Shown: positions 45,470 through 58,600 of the stretch, piece after piece
Layout: each line of letters opens with the position of its first letter
How positions within the stretch are numbered: position 1 is the first letter of the stretch
Assembly: GCA_018894105.1 (NCBI GenBank)
Contig: CM032117.1
Coordinates: 40,906,501 to 40,970,500 of the forward strand
Length of the DNA stretch: 64,000 bases
From: Jacaranda mimosifolia
Lineage: Eukaryota; Streptophyta; Magnoliopsida; Lamiales; Bignoniaceae
Direction: 5' to 3'
The notes under the pieces: model-generated
What the model saw: only the letters and a program-made list of their open reading frames with translations
What the model was told of the DNA's origin: nothing
Database searches by the model: none
Position numbers and translations under genes: made by a program

Positions 45470-47894
45470 TTTAGTGATGTGTTTCAAATTTCCAAGATGT
45501 AACCTAGAAGATCAACACCGCAGCACCCATTCCCAAGATTATGGTGTAGGAGAGCAGATCTCATTTGATCACTATAAGCTTAGTGTTGCAACATCTAACC
45601 TTAGGCGATGATAATACAGTCATCAAAAATTGGTGCCATAAAGTGCAACATTATGGAGGTCACATTTCTGGGTCGTGATCTGATGTGGAAACTACTTTTA
45701 TTTAGTTTTGACGGGTTAGGGTTTTTAATATTATGTTCATCATAATTTACAAGCAAGTTTCGAGCATTCTTGAAGGTAGAATAGTCTCAATTTTGAATCT
45801 CCTTATACGTCTCATCCAAATTAATGCAATAAACTTCTATATTTGTGGGCGTAACTCAAACTGGGTGAACCACATAATTTTGTATGTTAATTTGTTTGTT
45901 TTCTTAATTTTGAGGTTCTACATTCATGACAAGTGGTATAAAAACCCCAAGAATATGATCAGATATCGTCAATCTTGAGAATGGCATCTGTGAAATACGA
46001 AATTGAGAAGCTCGATAGAGACACTCTTTTTCCTTTATAGAAAATGAAAATAATTGTGATACTAACAAAGATGGATCTAGAGAATACTTTTTGGGAAAAC
46101 AAAAGGTATTTGCAAATTGATCAAATGATAAAATGTTCTAAATCAACAGAAAATTTGTTCCAAAAATTTAGTTTCACCTTTCAATGAGATTCCTCCAAAT
46201 GTTCTGAAAAAGGACAACGCAGCAAAGTTTTAGTGCAAATTAGCGAGAGAAGATCTATATGTAAAAGAACTTAACAAACAAGTTGTGGTTGAAGCAATAA
46301 TTATATCCCTACAAGATGATTAAAAAGGTAGCCTATTCAGTCCTATACATTACCTTCAGAGCTTAGTCAAAGATTTAAAAAAAATTGAAGGTAAAATATG
46401 ATAATGAGAATTTGGCATTGTTACTATTGTTATTCTTACCCCCAATGAATTCTAACTTTCAAGATATTATATTGTATGATAGAGATAAAATCTATTTGAA
46501 GTATTATTGAGTAAGTAATCAATAGATGGTGAGATTACATCAAATGCCTCAGAAAAATCAAGGTAAGGGGCTTGTTATAGGGATTAACACTAGAAACAAA
46601 ATACTAATGACAACAAACAGAGAGCTAGATCACAATCTAAGAAGAAAATCAAGTGTCATCACTGTAAGAAGTTGGGACATATAAATGTAGATTGAAGAAA
46701 CTTGAAAACAAGGAAAAAGGTAAAATTGTTGAAGCCAATGTAGCAGAGACTGGTACTGACAACGATCTTGTGTTAGTTCTGGTAGTTTGAGGCCAGACGA
46801 TCTATAGATCATTGATACTACATGTTCTTTTACATGTAACCCATTAGGGATTGTTCTCCATATATGAGTAAGGAAGTGGAATGGTTCTCATAGGCAACAA
46901 TGTACCTTTCAAAGTTGTTAGGAATTGAGCAATCAAAATGAGATTGTCTGAAGGTGTTAGAACATTGATGGAAGTCACACATTCTAGATTTGGGGAACTT
47001 TATATTTAGGTGCCTTCAGTACTAGTGGATATAAATTACTAATTTAGATGATTTTTGAAAGACTCCAAAGGCACTTTAGTTGTGATGAGAGGTCAAAATC
47101 CAATGAGAATTTATGCATTCTACCTTATTCTATAGTTTAGGTGGAGCTGTAGTTTTGTTATTGTCTATGTTGAATACAGATATTATGAAGTTGTAGTATA
47201 TGTAGTTAAGGCATATGAGAAAGCAAGGATTCACTATTCTTAAGATTTTTCTATGTGGATAGAACATTCCTGGGTTGGAAGTTTGTGAGCATTATGTATT
47301 TAGAAAGTAGAAATGGACTAGATTTAGCAAAGGTGTTCACTAGATCAAAAGGTTGTTAGGCTATTTTCATTTCAATCTTTTTGTTCATCTCAAGTACCTT
47401 TGAAATGTGGTGCTAGGTGCCTGTTCATCCTCATCGACCATTACTCTAGAAAGGTCTGCATTCATTTTCTAAAGTAAAGGTGTAAGGTCTTTGCCACTTT
47501 CAAGCAATTAAGGATGATGATTGAAAAAAATGAAAAATTCGTAACAAGGTAGTTGTCTTGGAAGATGCAAAAGAGATAAAGCAGCTTCCCGTTGATAATG
47601 ATTTAGAGTTATGATGTAGTTACTTTGAGTGATATTATAAAAAGATTAGAGAGTAAGACACCACAAGGCGGTTGGGATGCCTCAACAAAACAACGTAGCT
47701 GAAAGGATGAATCAAACTTTGATAGAGAGAGCTTATTATATGATCTCGAATGCTGAATTGCCTAGGCTGACTTTGGGGTAGAAGCAATTTCTAAGTACAC
47801 TACTTAGTAAAATTAATCATAATCTATAGCTAATGTGTTAAAAACACCAAAGGAGATATGGTTTGATAATATCCTGAGTAAATTTAAAAACTTA

Positions 47895-48271
47895 GGCCTA
47901 TTTAGTTTCATTTTCAAAGCCCATTTTCACATTTTATACTATTCTAAAAATGAAACACATCATGTTCTACACATTTTCACCCAACATCATTTTTATTTTC
48001 ATTTGCAAAACACATTCTCTAATAACCTATATATCTTCTCCCAATAACCTACATATCTTCTCTCTTTATTCTATTCTCTCTCTCTCTCTCTCTGCACCTA
48101 CAACCCATTAAAATCAACATAACTATTATTTTTCCAATAATTGATCTAAATACAAACTTATTTTCAACTCATTTTCACTAACTAACTTGTCAAATTTTAG
48201 TCAAAAAAAAATTCAAATTTTAGTATTGATGAAAATGGGAATTGGAAATGAAAATAAAACCAAACTGACCC
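47895..48271. mobile_element. PIF/Harbinger Tourist-like MITE, 377 bp
   Basis: Target duplication TTA at 47892-47894 and 48272-48274. The ends are GGCCTATTTAGTTTCATTTTC and, reverse-complemented, GGGTCAGTTTGGTTTTATTTT; these are Tourist-type termini. A (CT)n run lies near 48075-48095. It splits the integrase region of the outer copia element, whose frame resumes after it (YPTYAHAC). Confidence 0.82.
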
Positions 48272-48457
48272 TTAGTTATCCTACATATGCTCATGCATGT
48301 GAATGATGTAAGTCAAATCCAAAGTCAAAGAACTTATATTCCTTGATTATGTGCAGGTGTTAAAAGCTTTAGGTCTATTGTCTGGAGCATGTAATATCAT
48401 TAACAGTATGGATGTTTTTTATGATCCTGTCATTCCAAAAGAGGACAATGTAGTCCT

Positions 48458-49493
48458 TGTTGATTCTGGTGGTAGGAATTTCTATGATCGGTAAAAATCA
48501 AGTGGTCGAGGTGAGACTACAGTTCTCTGTCTTTAAGACGAATTAGTCCTGCACCAGTGCTAACGGCAACTGACTATTATCTCCCAAGATACGATGACTA
48601 ATTCAGATGGTAACAGCACTACAAACCATCTGATCTTTTTAAACGTTAAGCATATTGAACTCTTAGGACTATGCTGAAGATGTTGTTGTATATTGTATGA
48701 TTGTATGAATATGCAGATCCGGGATTGATATTTTGTAGTGCCAATGCAACAGCAGAAAAGGTTGTCATCAACGTTGCTGCAAATTTCGAAAACAAAAGTT
48801 GGAATGACGCAGTTCAGGTGCATCCTTTGGAGGATTTAGATTAGCTGAAATTAATTCACTCATTTTTTGAATTCCAAAAGGATAAGCTAAAATTAATTTC
48901 AATTGTTAAAGGTAAGCTGAAATTAATTTCAAAAATTTGAAGGTTTTTTCCTGTTGGGCTTCAAAATAATTCAGACTGTTGGGCCAAAAAATAATTCAGA
49001 TTAAATTTAGCCTAAAGGTTAATACTAAAAACGCAATTTAGCCTAAGCCCACGACCACACTGCGCCAAGCCAAGCCAAAGCCAGGCCCAGTCGAGCCAGC
49101 AGGACGGGCAGGCGGCGGCAATGACGCACGTACGTGAAGGTTGGATTGAACGCACTACCATGTAAATCCTCTCCCCTCCAAACACTTGTAGTACCCCCAA
49201 GGGGCCCAACCCTTACCTCTACACTTAAGACATATATTCAAGTCCACATTTTACTCATTTTGCAATGTGGGATGGAGTTTCACTCCTCTCATTCCTTTGG
49301 CTCATTCTAGTCTTCTTAGTCAACTTTCAAGTAGCTTTGACCATTAATTTCTCATTCACTTGAAATTGATTTTAGCCATTTTAACACATTATCGTCATCT
49401 ACCCGCAGCGTAGTTTAGATGATTACCAATTTCTTAGAAATTAATATCTTCAGCACACTTAAAAATTTGGTCAAAGAAGACCAATTTCCAATA
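48458..49493 (-). repeat. LTR of the inner copia element (3' LTR)
   Basis: Direct repeat of 51638-52683. It includes a GC-rich segment (about 49040-49130) rich in GCCAAGCC and GGCCCAG phrases. Confidence 0.87.
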
Positions 49494-50346
49494 GTCTCCC
49501 ACATTAATGGAAATTAATGCCACTCATAATGCATATTCTTATACGAACACGAGAGAGTTTAGGCGAATAACTACTGCATCAGGATAGATAGCTTGTGGCT
49601 TTGAACCTACCTTAGTGAAGCACTATCGAGCTTACTTGGCTAATCAGTGAACGTAGTGTCTTAAACTGTTCAACCATTGGTGTAAACCAAGACAACATTA
49701 CTCACACAATAGTTGTTCTTATGCTTTCTAGTTCTTTCCAGTTGTGTCCGTTTTGGTCATAGACACCAATCCTGAATTCATAAACGTTTACGATGAAGCG
49801 GCCCATCTTCACACTTACATAGGTGTCTCCCATAAAGAGTATCCTTCCATACTCAGCAGGCAGCACTTCCATGCCATAGGAATGGGTTGAAGCACTCACA
49901 TGAACCTTTATAACTTAGTTGTCCCATTGAACCAAGTTCTTGGGATCTCCGGTCATCATAGTTGGGTGTCAGCTATGTCAGTTCTTAAACTTATGGGTTT
50001 TAATCCCATTCCTTTCATCAGGCGTTTGAGTTGATCTCTGGGTAGGCCTTTGGTTAATAGATCCGCTAAGTTTTTTCTTGGAATTCACATAGTCGAGTGA
50101 AATTACCGTATTTGAGATCAATTGTTTTATGGAATTGTGTCAGCGTCTGATGTGATGAGTTTTAGAATTATACATGCTGCTTTGACTTAGGTACTTCCAC
50201 TTTAGCCAAGCATCCCCACATTTGCACATATTTGTAATAAAAGTAATGAAATACTTTTTCTTTTCCACCTCTAGTTAACACAAACTTTGAGTCACATATA
50301 TTAACTCCAAAGGCATTATTTTTATTCACTTAAACAAGGTTAAGTA

Positions 50347-51485
50347 CTATCTTTCCATCAAATTTGAATAGACCATTCTGCAAAAGCCTCTACCAAAGAA
50401 CATGCCATTCTTGGAAAGCACAAATCCATCAGACTCAAATACAAGTTTAAAACCGTCTTTCACTAGCAAAGACCCTGACACTAAGTTCTTGCGTATGTCT
50501 GACACATGAAGAACCTCATTTAGCGTAAGCCCCTCGCCAGAAGTCATTTTCAAAACCACATTGCCCATTCCAGTAATCTCAAAAGTTGACAAATTGCCTA
50601 TATGCAGTTTCTTTTCAGTAACAGGAGTATAGGTTGAAAACATATATTTTTCAGAATAAATGTGCCGAGTGGCATCAGTGTCAATCCACCACTCTATCGG
50701 ATTATCAACAATATTGGCTTCAAAAACCATTGCCGAGAGGTTCAGTTCAAATAAGTCCAGTAGTACGGACTTTTCCTCAATTATATAGACTTGATTTGGT
50801 TTGTTCTTCTTAGGAAGTCGACAATCTTTGGCCTTGTGGTTCGGCTTTCCATAGTTATAGCAATTTCCTTGAAACCTTACAAGTTTCTTACCTTTGCTAT
50901 TTTGATTAACCCCTTGTCGCTTCTTCCTTTTCTCATTTGCATTTGACCTTGATTCAACTATGTTGGTTTTAGCCTCCATTTTAATTTTATCTTTCTTCAT
51001 ATCAGACATCCGATTGTCCTCCTCTATTCTCAACCAGACAATCAAATTTTCCAGACCCATCTCCTTTCTTTTATGTTTGAAATAGTTCTTGAAATCCTTC
51101 CACGATGGCAGTAACTTTTCATAATTGTAGCTACTTGAAAGGATTCACTCAAAATCATATTTTCAGCATGAATTTCGTGTAGAATAATCTGTAGTTCTTA
51201 GACTTGGCTCATGACAGATTTAGAATCCACCACAAATTCCTTCAAACCAACATCATCTGCCCGATATTTCTTATCAAGTGACTCCTACAACTCTTTAGTT
51301 GTCTTAATAAGGTTGTATAGCGACTCATCCAGTCCATTCAAGATGTAGTTCTGGCACAAGAAATCACTTTGATTCCAGGCATCTAAAGCAGCCTGTGTTT
51401 GGACATCAATGTCATCTTTAGGTGCAGCAGGTGCGTCCTCTTTCAGAAATCTAACAAGACTCAAAGTTATTAGGTAAAGCAGCAT
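50347..51485 (-). pseudogene. Inner copia gag-protease, broken
   Basis: The upstream piece (51485-51285) is the gag N-terminal part (ALDAWNQSDFLCQNYILNGL). The longer open piece (51060-50347, 237 codons) has a basic linker, a zinc knuckle [14 protein letters not shown] in which the second Cys is Tyr, and a protease motif [11 protein letters not shown] where the catalytic D-T/S-G has lost its Gly. It ends in the pre-integrase [19 protein letters not shown] block. The two pieces are separated by a shift or stop near 51070-51280. The lost motif residues suggest it is inactive. Confidence 0.78.
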
Positions 51486-51637
51486 TTTTTGCTACCAACT
51501 CTTAAAATCAATTCCAATAAATTTTTCTGGTCTTTCTCTGTGAGCAGGAATAGGGGCAGGAACTGATGCAATGATTGGAGGAACAGGAACTTGATTTGAT
51601 GTCATGATCACAAAAATTGGATAATTCATCTTAAAAT

Positions 51638-52683
51638 TGTTGATTCTGGTGGTGGGAATTTCTGTGATTGGTAAAAATCAAGTGGTCGAGACGAGAATGG
51701 AGCTCTCTGTCTTTAAGACGAATTAGCCCCACACTAGTGCTAATGGAAACTGGCTATCGTCTTTCAAGATACAACGACTAATTCAGACAGTAGCAGCACT
51801 ACAAACCATCTGATCTTTTCCAACGTAAGCGTACTGAACTCTCAGGACTATGCTAAAGATATTGTAGTATATTATATGATTGTATGACTATACAGATCCG
51901 GGACTGATATTTTACAATGCCAAAGCAACAGCCGAAAAGGTAGTCATCAATGTCATTGCAAATTTCCAACGCAAAAGTTAGAAGAACGCAATCTAGGTGC
52001 ATCCTTTGGAGGATTTAGATTAGTTGGAATTAGTTCACTCATTTTTTTCGAATTCTAGAAAGATAAGCTGAAATTAATTTCAGTTGTCAAAGATAAGCTG
52101 AAATTAATTTTAGACGTTTGAAGGTTTTTTCCTATTGGGCTACAAAATAATTCAGACTGTTGGGCAAAAAAATAATTTAGATTAAATTTGGCCTAAAAGG
52201 TTAATATTGGACTGAAGATCCAATTTAGCACAAGCCCACGCCACGCCAAGCTAAAACCAGGCTCGGCCCAGCCCAGTTGGCCAGACGAGCGGGCAAGGAC
52301 GGCGACAGTAGCGCTTACGTGTGTGGGTTAGGTTGAACCCACAACCATGTAGGTCTTCTCCCCTTTAAACACTTGTGGTACCCCCAAGAGGCCCAACCCT
52401 TACCTCCACACTTGAGACATATTCAAGTTTACCTTTTACTCATTTTGCAACGTGGGATGGAGTTTCAGTCCTCTCATTCCTTTGGCTCATTCTAGTCTTC
52501 TTAGTCAACTTTCAAGTAGTTCACTTTGACCATTAATTTCTCATTCACTTGAAATTGGTTTTGGCCATTGTAACACACCGTCGTCATCTACCCACAGTGT
52601 AGTTTACGATGATCACCAATTTCTTAGAAATTAATATCTTGAGCACACTTAAAAATTTGGTCAAAGAAAACCAATTTCCAACA
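51638..52683 (-). repeat. LTR of the inner copia element (5' LTR)
   Basis: Direct repeat of 48458-49493; it has the intact terminal CAACA that the other copy has lost. Confidence 0.87.
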
Positions 52684-54645
52684 ATTCTTATTGATGCAGG
52701 TACACGGGAATCAGCTGAGAAGGTGGAGTTGTAGGTACTAATTTCTATTTCCATATTGCAGGAGAATTCTTGAGATGATCAATTTACTGCAGTAAGTGAG
52801 GCGCACTTTATTGTAGAAGGTAGGCTGAGGAGACAGGTTAGCCTGCCATGCCGATATGCAAAAGCAAATCTTTTTTAGAGTATGTTCTCACTATTGTTGA
52901 GAGAAAATATATGATGGGTCGATCTCGTATTCGAATCCCGCATCTTCTAATATATTTGCAAAGTAGGTCGGAGTTATGGCAGAGGAATTTAGTTACTACA
53001 TAAGAACATAACTTGGGTTTTAGTAAAGCCTGTGGAGGCTAAGAAGATTGTTGGTTGCATACAAGTATTCAAGGAAAAACAAGAAACACAAGGTGTTGAT
53101 GGCATGACGTACAAGGTAAGATTTGTTGCAAAAGGATAGATGTAGAAAGTATGGAGTTGGCTTCAATCAAGTCTTCTCTCCAATTTGAAGCATAACTCTC
53201 TACATCTATTACCTTCGATGGTTGCAAAGTTCTATTTAGAACTAGAGTAGTTAGATGTGAATTCAACCTTCCTATTTACAACTTGAGGAATGATTTTCAT
53301 TGCGCAGCTAAAGGGTTTCATTATTGAAGCTAAAGAGGACCATCTGTGTTGGCTAAAGTAATCCTTGTATGGTTTGGATCAATCTCCTAGGTAGTGGTGC
53401 AATTTATTTGACTCGTTCATGGTCAATGTATGGTATGTCAGAAGTGAATGTGATGCTTGTCATCAAAGTCCAATTAGGAAGAAGAACACATGTCTCGTAT
53501 TCTATATTCTATTGCAGTTAGGAGTTTAATGTACATCATGTATGCACTAGGCCAAATATTTAGAATCTTGTCATCTTGGTAAGTCGGTATATGGCTCATC
53601 TAAAGAAGGAACATCAATAAATGTCAAGTTGATCAATTTTAAGGTACTTAAAGTGAACCACACATTTTAGGCTTCTATTTGATATTACATGAAGTTACAT
53701 CTAGAGATGCAGTTGTTGGCTAAGTTGATTCAATTTTCTCTGGTCTTGGATAAAAGATCTTCTCTTAATGAACATGCTTTCACCTTATGTAGGGGTGCTA
53801 TTAGTTAAAAGGCAGTTCTACGACCTGTTGTTGCTCTGTCGACTATAGAAGTTGAGTATGTTGCAGTTTCTTAAGCAGTGAAGGAAGCTTTGTGGTTGAA
53901 ATGTTTACTTTAGAGTTTGGGACTAAGTTGAGGTTTGCAACCATTTTATGTGACAATTAGAGTGCAATCCACCCAACTCGTAATCAAATATTGTATAAGG
54001 AAACCAAACATATTGATATTCAGTACCATTTTATTCGTGATTATATATCCATTAGTGAAGTAGCAATTGCAAATATGACCACTCAAGATATCTCTGTAGA
54101 TGTGATGATAAGGTGGTTCCTTTGTACAAATGCTTGAACTTAATGCAAATTTGTGGTTTTACTTGATTGCGTTTTATGGGTATTGTAGAAAGGATTAACT
54201 ATAAGTTATGTTTAACTTTGGAGAGCAGCTTTGTATTGTTAAGTCAAGGTGGAAATTTGTTATAATATATCTCAAATTGCCAAGATGCAATCTGGAATAT
54301 TGGCACCGAGGGGTCTCGAGGACAACAAACCCCATCAACCTACTGTGAACTTGCCGTCACGAAGCTACAGTCATAAAAAATTATTGTTGTGTGGCTAGAT
54401 TGCTGAGGTTGTGGTATTGGGTAGCCATTTTGTGTGAAAATTGTTTTTATTCAGTTTTTTGGAGCTAGGGTTTTTAAGTTTCGTGTTCATTGTTGTTGAG
54501 CAAGTTTAGAGGGTTCCTGAGAATAGAAAATTCAATTGTGAATCTTCCTATAATTTCCTCTATTCGCTCGTGAATAAAGTGAACCACGTAAATTCTATGG
54601 TCGCTTTTTTTTTTTTTTTAATTTTATGGTATCATCTAAACAACA

Positions 54646-55696
54646 TCAGTCTACACACCCATTTTTCCAAGATAAAGTAAACCCTCCTCATCCCCTAAAG
54701 TTCAAGAGGGTTTGCTTCAAATTCAATAGGAAGTTCCACCCTTTTCGGTCTCGCACTCAACATTTTATTGTTTCCAATCAGTTTTATGGGTTTCTAATTT
54801 TTTGCTTTACTTGTTCTTTGAACTCAACATTTTACCATTTTGCTTGGTCAATGGGCCCACTTCTAAACATGTATGTACTAGGTTGTTCTATTTAAATAAT
54901 TGTTGAACTCTTCTTTTACTGGTTCCCATGCACAAATAGAGTTATGTTTTGCGTACGTGGAGTGGCCTGAAGACGGTGATTCTTTCAAAATATTATTATT
55001 TCCTCTCTATTGTTTGAGACAATTCCTTTTGTCCTATTTCTTAAATGATGGTTTAGTAACACTACATATTTGTTGTTAAGGGAGTCGCAGATGTAACACG
55101 TTGAATACTCATTAGCCAGGGGGGGCGCCTTCCCGACAAGTTGGGTTATTTTGACATATTTGTCCTAAAAAGCAGTCTTGCATTTGCAGGGTAGAGTTCC
55201 TGATAGAATTATATATATATATATATATATATCCCAATTCCAGACAAAAGCACCTCGATTTCCCTTCCTCCAGTGACCTCAGAAAACCAACCAGGTCAAA
55301 CGGAATCAATTATGCTTTGAGTTAATAAAAGAAACTTTTCCTCTGACCAATGTGGCCTTTATCGTTCGTTTGGGTACAGTCTACTTAGAGTACTATTTGT
55401 CATAAGCTGTAGAAACTGGGGACCAATATTTCATATTCTAAATCACAACTTTTTAGAGATATGGCTAGCATACATGTCGGATGAAGGCTTACACCGTCTC
55501 AATCTTACACTACTATAACGCACAAGGTCTAAATGCAATAAGAATCTTCAACAGAAGAAAGTTCCAAATCATATAACTTTGAATTCTCAAATTCAGGCAA
55601 ACAAACTTTTAATAATAAAACTATTATAGGACCTAATGCACATTCTGGAGAATCATGTATAAAGGCGTGTAGAAACAATTTCTCCGCTCTCATCGT
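54646..55696. other. Intergenic; 3' flank of the IST1-like gene
   Basis: No gene recognised. A (TA)n microsatellite runs at about 55209-55232. The last several hundred bases probably include the 3' UTR of the minus-strand gene. Confidence 0.45.
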
Positions 55697-58600
55697 TTAT
55701 CTACCCTTCAGGGCTGCAAACCTAGCAGCTAGATCATCGTAGTCAGGTAATTTGGGATGCACATGCCGTGCCTGATTATCTGGCTGGAAAGTATTGGCAC
55801 GAAAAAAAACCTTCACTTCTGGTGAAGCAGTTTGCTCATGAGGAAGAGAAACAGATCTATTAGGAGGTGTAAACACTTCATGTTTCCCATCAACAGAAGA
55901 TTCACCAAAATCAGTAATCATTTGATGTGAAGGAGGCTGACCGGGTAACTTTTTCCTCAACTGTCCTGCATCGTAGCTTGATGGTTTCTTGCTGTAATGA
56001 ATCAACAGCTTATCTATCATCCTTTCCTCATCATCTTTTCTATAGTGCTGCTCATCAAACAATAGCTGCAACCCCTTTCTAGAATGATCCTTCCTCCTAC
56101 TACTTGAGCTCCTACTTACACCATCAACATCGTCAAGAGTATCCACAGCATTATAGCTGGATGACGATGATTTATGGTGCTTCCTTCGAATTGATCGTGG
56201 TTTTGGTAAGGGAAGTTTCTCGTCCTGATGATCATACACTTTTTCATGACCACAATTCTTTACTTCAGCAGTTGCAATAAATTGTTCTTCAAGGTCATGA
56301 CGACCTGGTTTGTTATGGGGCCTGCCTGAGCTGTTGACTACATTACTTCTGTTGCAAGAGGCAGGATCAATAAAGGGTTCATCCAGATTAGGAGCGGCAT
56401 GCTTAGAACCCCTACTGTGTCTGTGTCTATCTTCTTTTGGCTTAATATATGGAGGGCGAGCTACGTTGTCTTTCGATTTGACATATGGTGGTGGGAGGGC
56501 ATAATTAGAGGAAGATTTCAACCTATCAGATCCTTCCTCTGGTCCTTTTCTTGTCAAGTTCAGTGCATTATCCTGATTGGAATAAGAAGAAATGGGATGT
56601 TCTGCACAACTTGAAGTAGATTCTGCCTTTTCATGAAATAATGCATCTGTGCTTTCTCCTTTCCTTGGATTACAGATACCATTACTGGGTGTCATGTATC
56701 TAGTATGAACGCTATCCAGCATTTTCCCATGGGATGAACTGCTTGATTTTTCTACCTTCAATGCTGTATCACGTTTCTCAACTGGATATGAATGCTTACT
56801 TTCGGTCAATGTGTGCCTTCCACAAAATAAAATGTCATTGTCACGTTGCGAACTACTTCCACCCCTTTTTAACAGTGATTGATCTCTGTTCTCAAATGTA
56901 TCCTTCCTTCCAGCAACATGTTGATCTGTTTCATCTCTCCTCCATATATTATCTTCTCCGCAGCTGCGTATTCTGCTTTTCTCATCCAGAAGCCCAGGCC
57001 TTTGCTTCACTGTATCAGCTTTTTGTACTTCTTCCTGGCAAAATCATGTAAATGGAGAACATCAGTCGTTGCATGATGTCCATACTTCATGCCGGCTCTT
57101 AAATATCAGCCACAAGTTGGCAATATGTAAATCATAGATAATGTTTCTTCCCAGTGAACTAAAACTATTCCAAAATATGCTTATAGTTAATGTCTTAGCA
57201 GGTCAACCACCAAGGAAGATAACTTGTCATGTCAACATAAATGAAACTTTCATTTCTTCATAACTAACTGTATTCATGTTGAAACAAGCTAAACTAAAGA
57301 AAGGATTCATTTCTAGTGATTCTCATATTCTCTAATGAGTACAGATATGGTAATATGACAACAAAATACAAAAAAATCTACTGGAATTGAACTATCAGAA
57401 CTCTAATTCTGCATAAATATTGATACTAAATTTTCTAACAAGCTTACATGGCTAATGGGCAACTATTTAGAAGATGTTCGGCAAAGCTTGTTTCGAATGT
57501 CTTATAAGCTCTTGTTATAAAATGTTTTTGGAGCTTATAAAATACTAAATCTTATTTAGAAAATAAACTCTTTAAGTATATATATAAAATAATATCTTAG
57601 AGGATATAAGATGCTAGTAATGACCATTGTGATTAACTCAGTTAAAATTAAAGAAGTTTGTTATGATCTTAAAAATAAATTAGAAACCCCTTATTTTTTC
57701 CTCAAACAGTTCATAACACCCTAACATCACATTTTGAGAGCTTAAAGTATCTTTTAATAAGAATTTTACTAAATACTTTTATAACATTTTACAAGATGTT
57801 TAGGAGCTAGTAAGCTTTACCCAAATATCCTCTTTTATCGGATGTGTGATCAGTTATTCCATCCATGATAAAATGATAACACTGAACACATCTATGTCAC
57901 AAAATGCCCTTGTATTTTTTATATTCTCCCCACAAACATTATATAATAGCTAGGGTTATAAATAATTTAAAGGTTAACAAGATCAAGAAAGCTTGATGGA
58001 CTGATGCAAAACATAAGTTAAATGGCGAGTCAATGTAGTCTTTGAATAGAAGTAGAGGGATTTTTATTACTGTAATCCTTTCCAAGATTATATCCCTCAT
58101 AAGATAACCAGAATCTTTACTGAAACAATGATGAAATGATGCATACATCAATAACATCCAAAGAGTAGCTGTGGCACATTTGCTTCAAAACCAGGAAAGT
58201 TTTGCTTGATAAAACAAAATTCACAAGAGTGCACTAAAGATTCATAAATTTATAGTTCATTAAAATGTAGGAATCCAACCATTGACAACTATGCACTGAA
58301 ATTACAAACAAAAGCCAACAGGGTTTAGTAAGTTCACACATTCAAGTCGGGAGGATTGATACAACGCTGTAGATTAGGACTCAAAAAACTTATGGTTTCT
58401 TATTTGATTGCCTACTCTTCATTATCATCCTTTCTTGGTATATTATCTGTGACATATGCTTGGCTTGAAACAGAAAAGACCGCTGTCTCTCCTAAGTCCA
58501 AATGACTAGATTAGCGTCAGGGGGTTGGAAGTAACAAATCATTTACATGTTATTTCCAGCATTAATTTCATATAAATAAGGAAACAACTCCCACTAAAAA

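Larger units (their letters stand above)
48458..52683 (-). mobile_element. Nested, internally deleted Ty1/copia element
   Basis: Two long LTRs (48458-49493 and 51638-52683, each about 1.04 kb, about 88-90% alike by eye) start TGTTGATTCTGG and end CAATTTCCAACA or CAATTTCCAATA. The internal genes read on minus, so the right LTR is the 5' one. Only 2.1 kb lies between the LTRs, enough for gag and protease plus a small piece of the integrase/RT junction (VQMWGCLAKVEVPKSK near 50215). Reverse transcriptase is missing. The flanking 5-mers GTCCT and ATTCT are not a clean duplication. Confidence 0.85.
45980..54150 (+). pseudogene. Outer copia gag-pol, broken
   Basis: Pieces in order: MASVKYEIEKLDRDTLFPL gag start (45980); zinc-knuckle remnant near 46652; integrase with PVHPHRPLL (about 47420), NKTTLKG-type (eroded QQNGVAERMN) and KTPKEIWFDN (about 47842); after both inserts, RT with KKIVGCIQVFKEKQ (53042) and VRFVAKG (53119); and RNase H ending in HIDIQYHFIRDYI (about 54010) and KVVPLYKCLNL (about 54111), a typical copia pol terminus. 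There are stops in every block. Confidence 0.75.
45470..54645 (+). mobile_element. Ty1/copia element carrying two nested insertions
   Basis: The LTRs (about 45470-45931 and 54258-54645) share landmarks such as CCAAGATGYAAYCT, TAGGGTTTTTAA and GTGAACCAC. GTGGTATAAAAACC at 45932 is a worn initiator-tRNA primer site. Between them run gag, integrase, RT and RNase H remnants on plus, split by a Tourist-like MITE (47895-48271) and a second copia element (48458-52683). Without those inserts the element is about 4.6 kb, a normal copia length. Its LTRs are far more diverged than those of the inner element, so it is old. The LTR edges are approximate. Confidence 0.78.

Noticed and set aside
52910..52960. 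tRNA-like T-arm (TATTCGAATCCCGC) after the inner copia LTR
   Set aside because: No matching D-arm, anticodon arm or acceptor stem can be folded around it and no box A is visible; at most it is a box-B-like chance match.
54623..54640. TATGGTATCATC read as a primer-binding site for a further LTR element
   Set aside because: It lies inside the worn end of the outer copia 3' LTR when aligned to the 5' LTR, and no gag follows.
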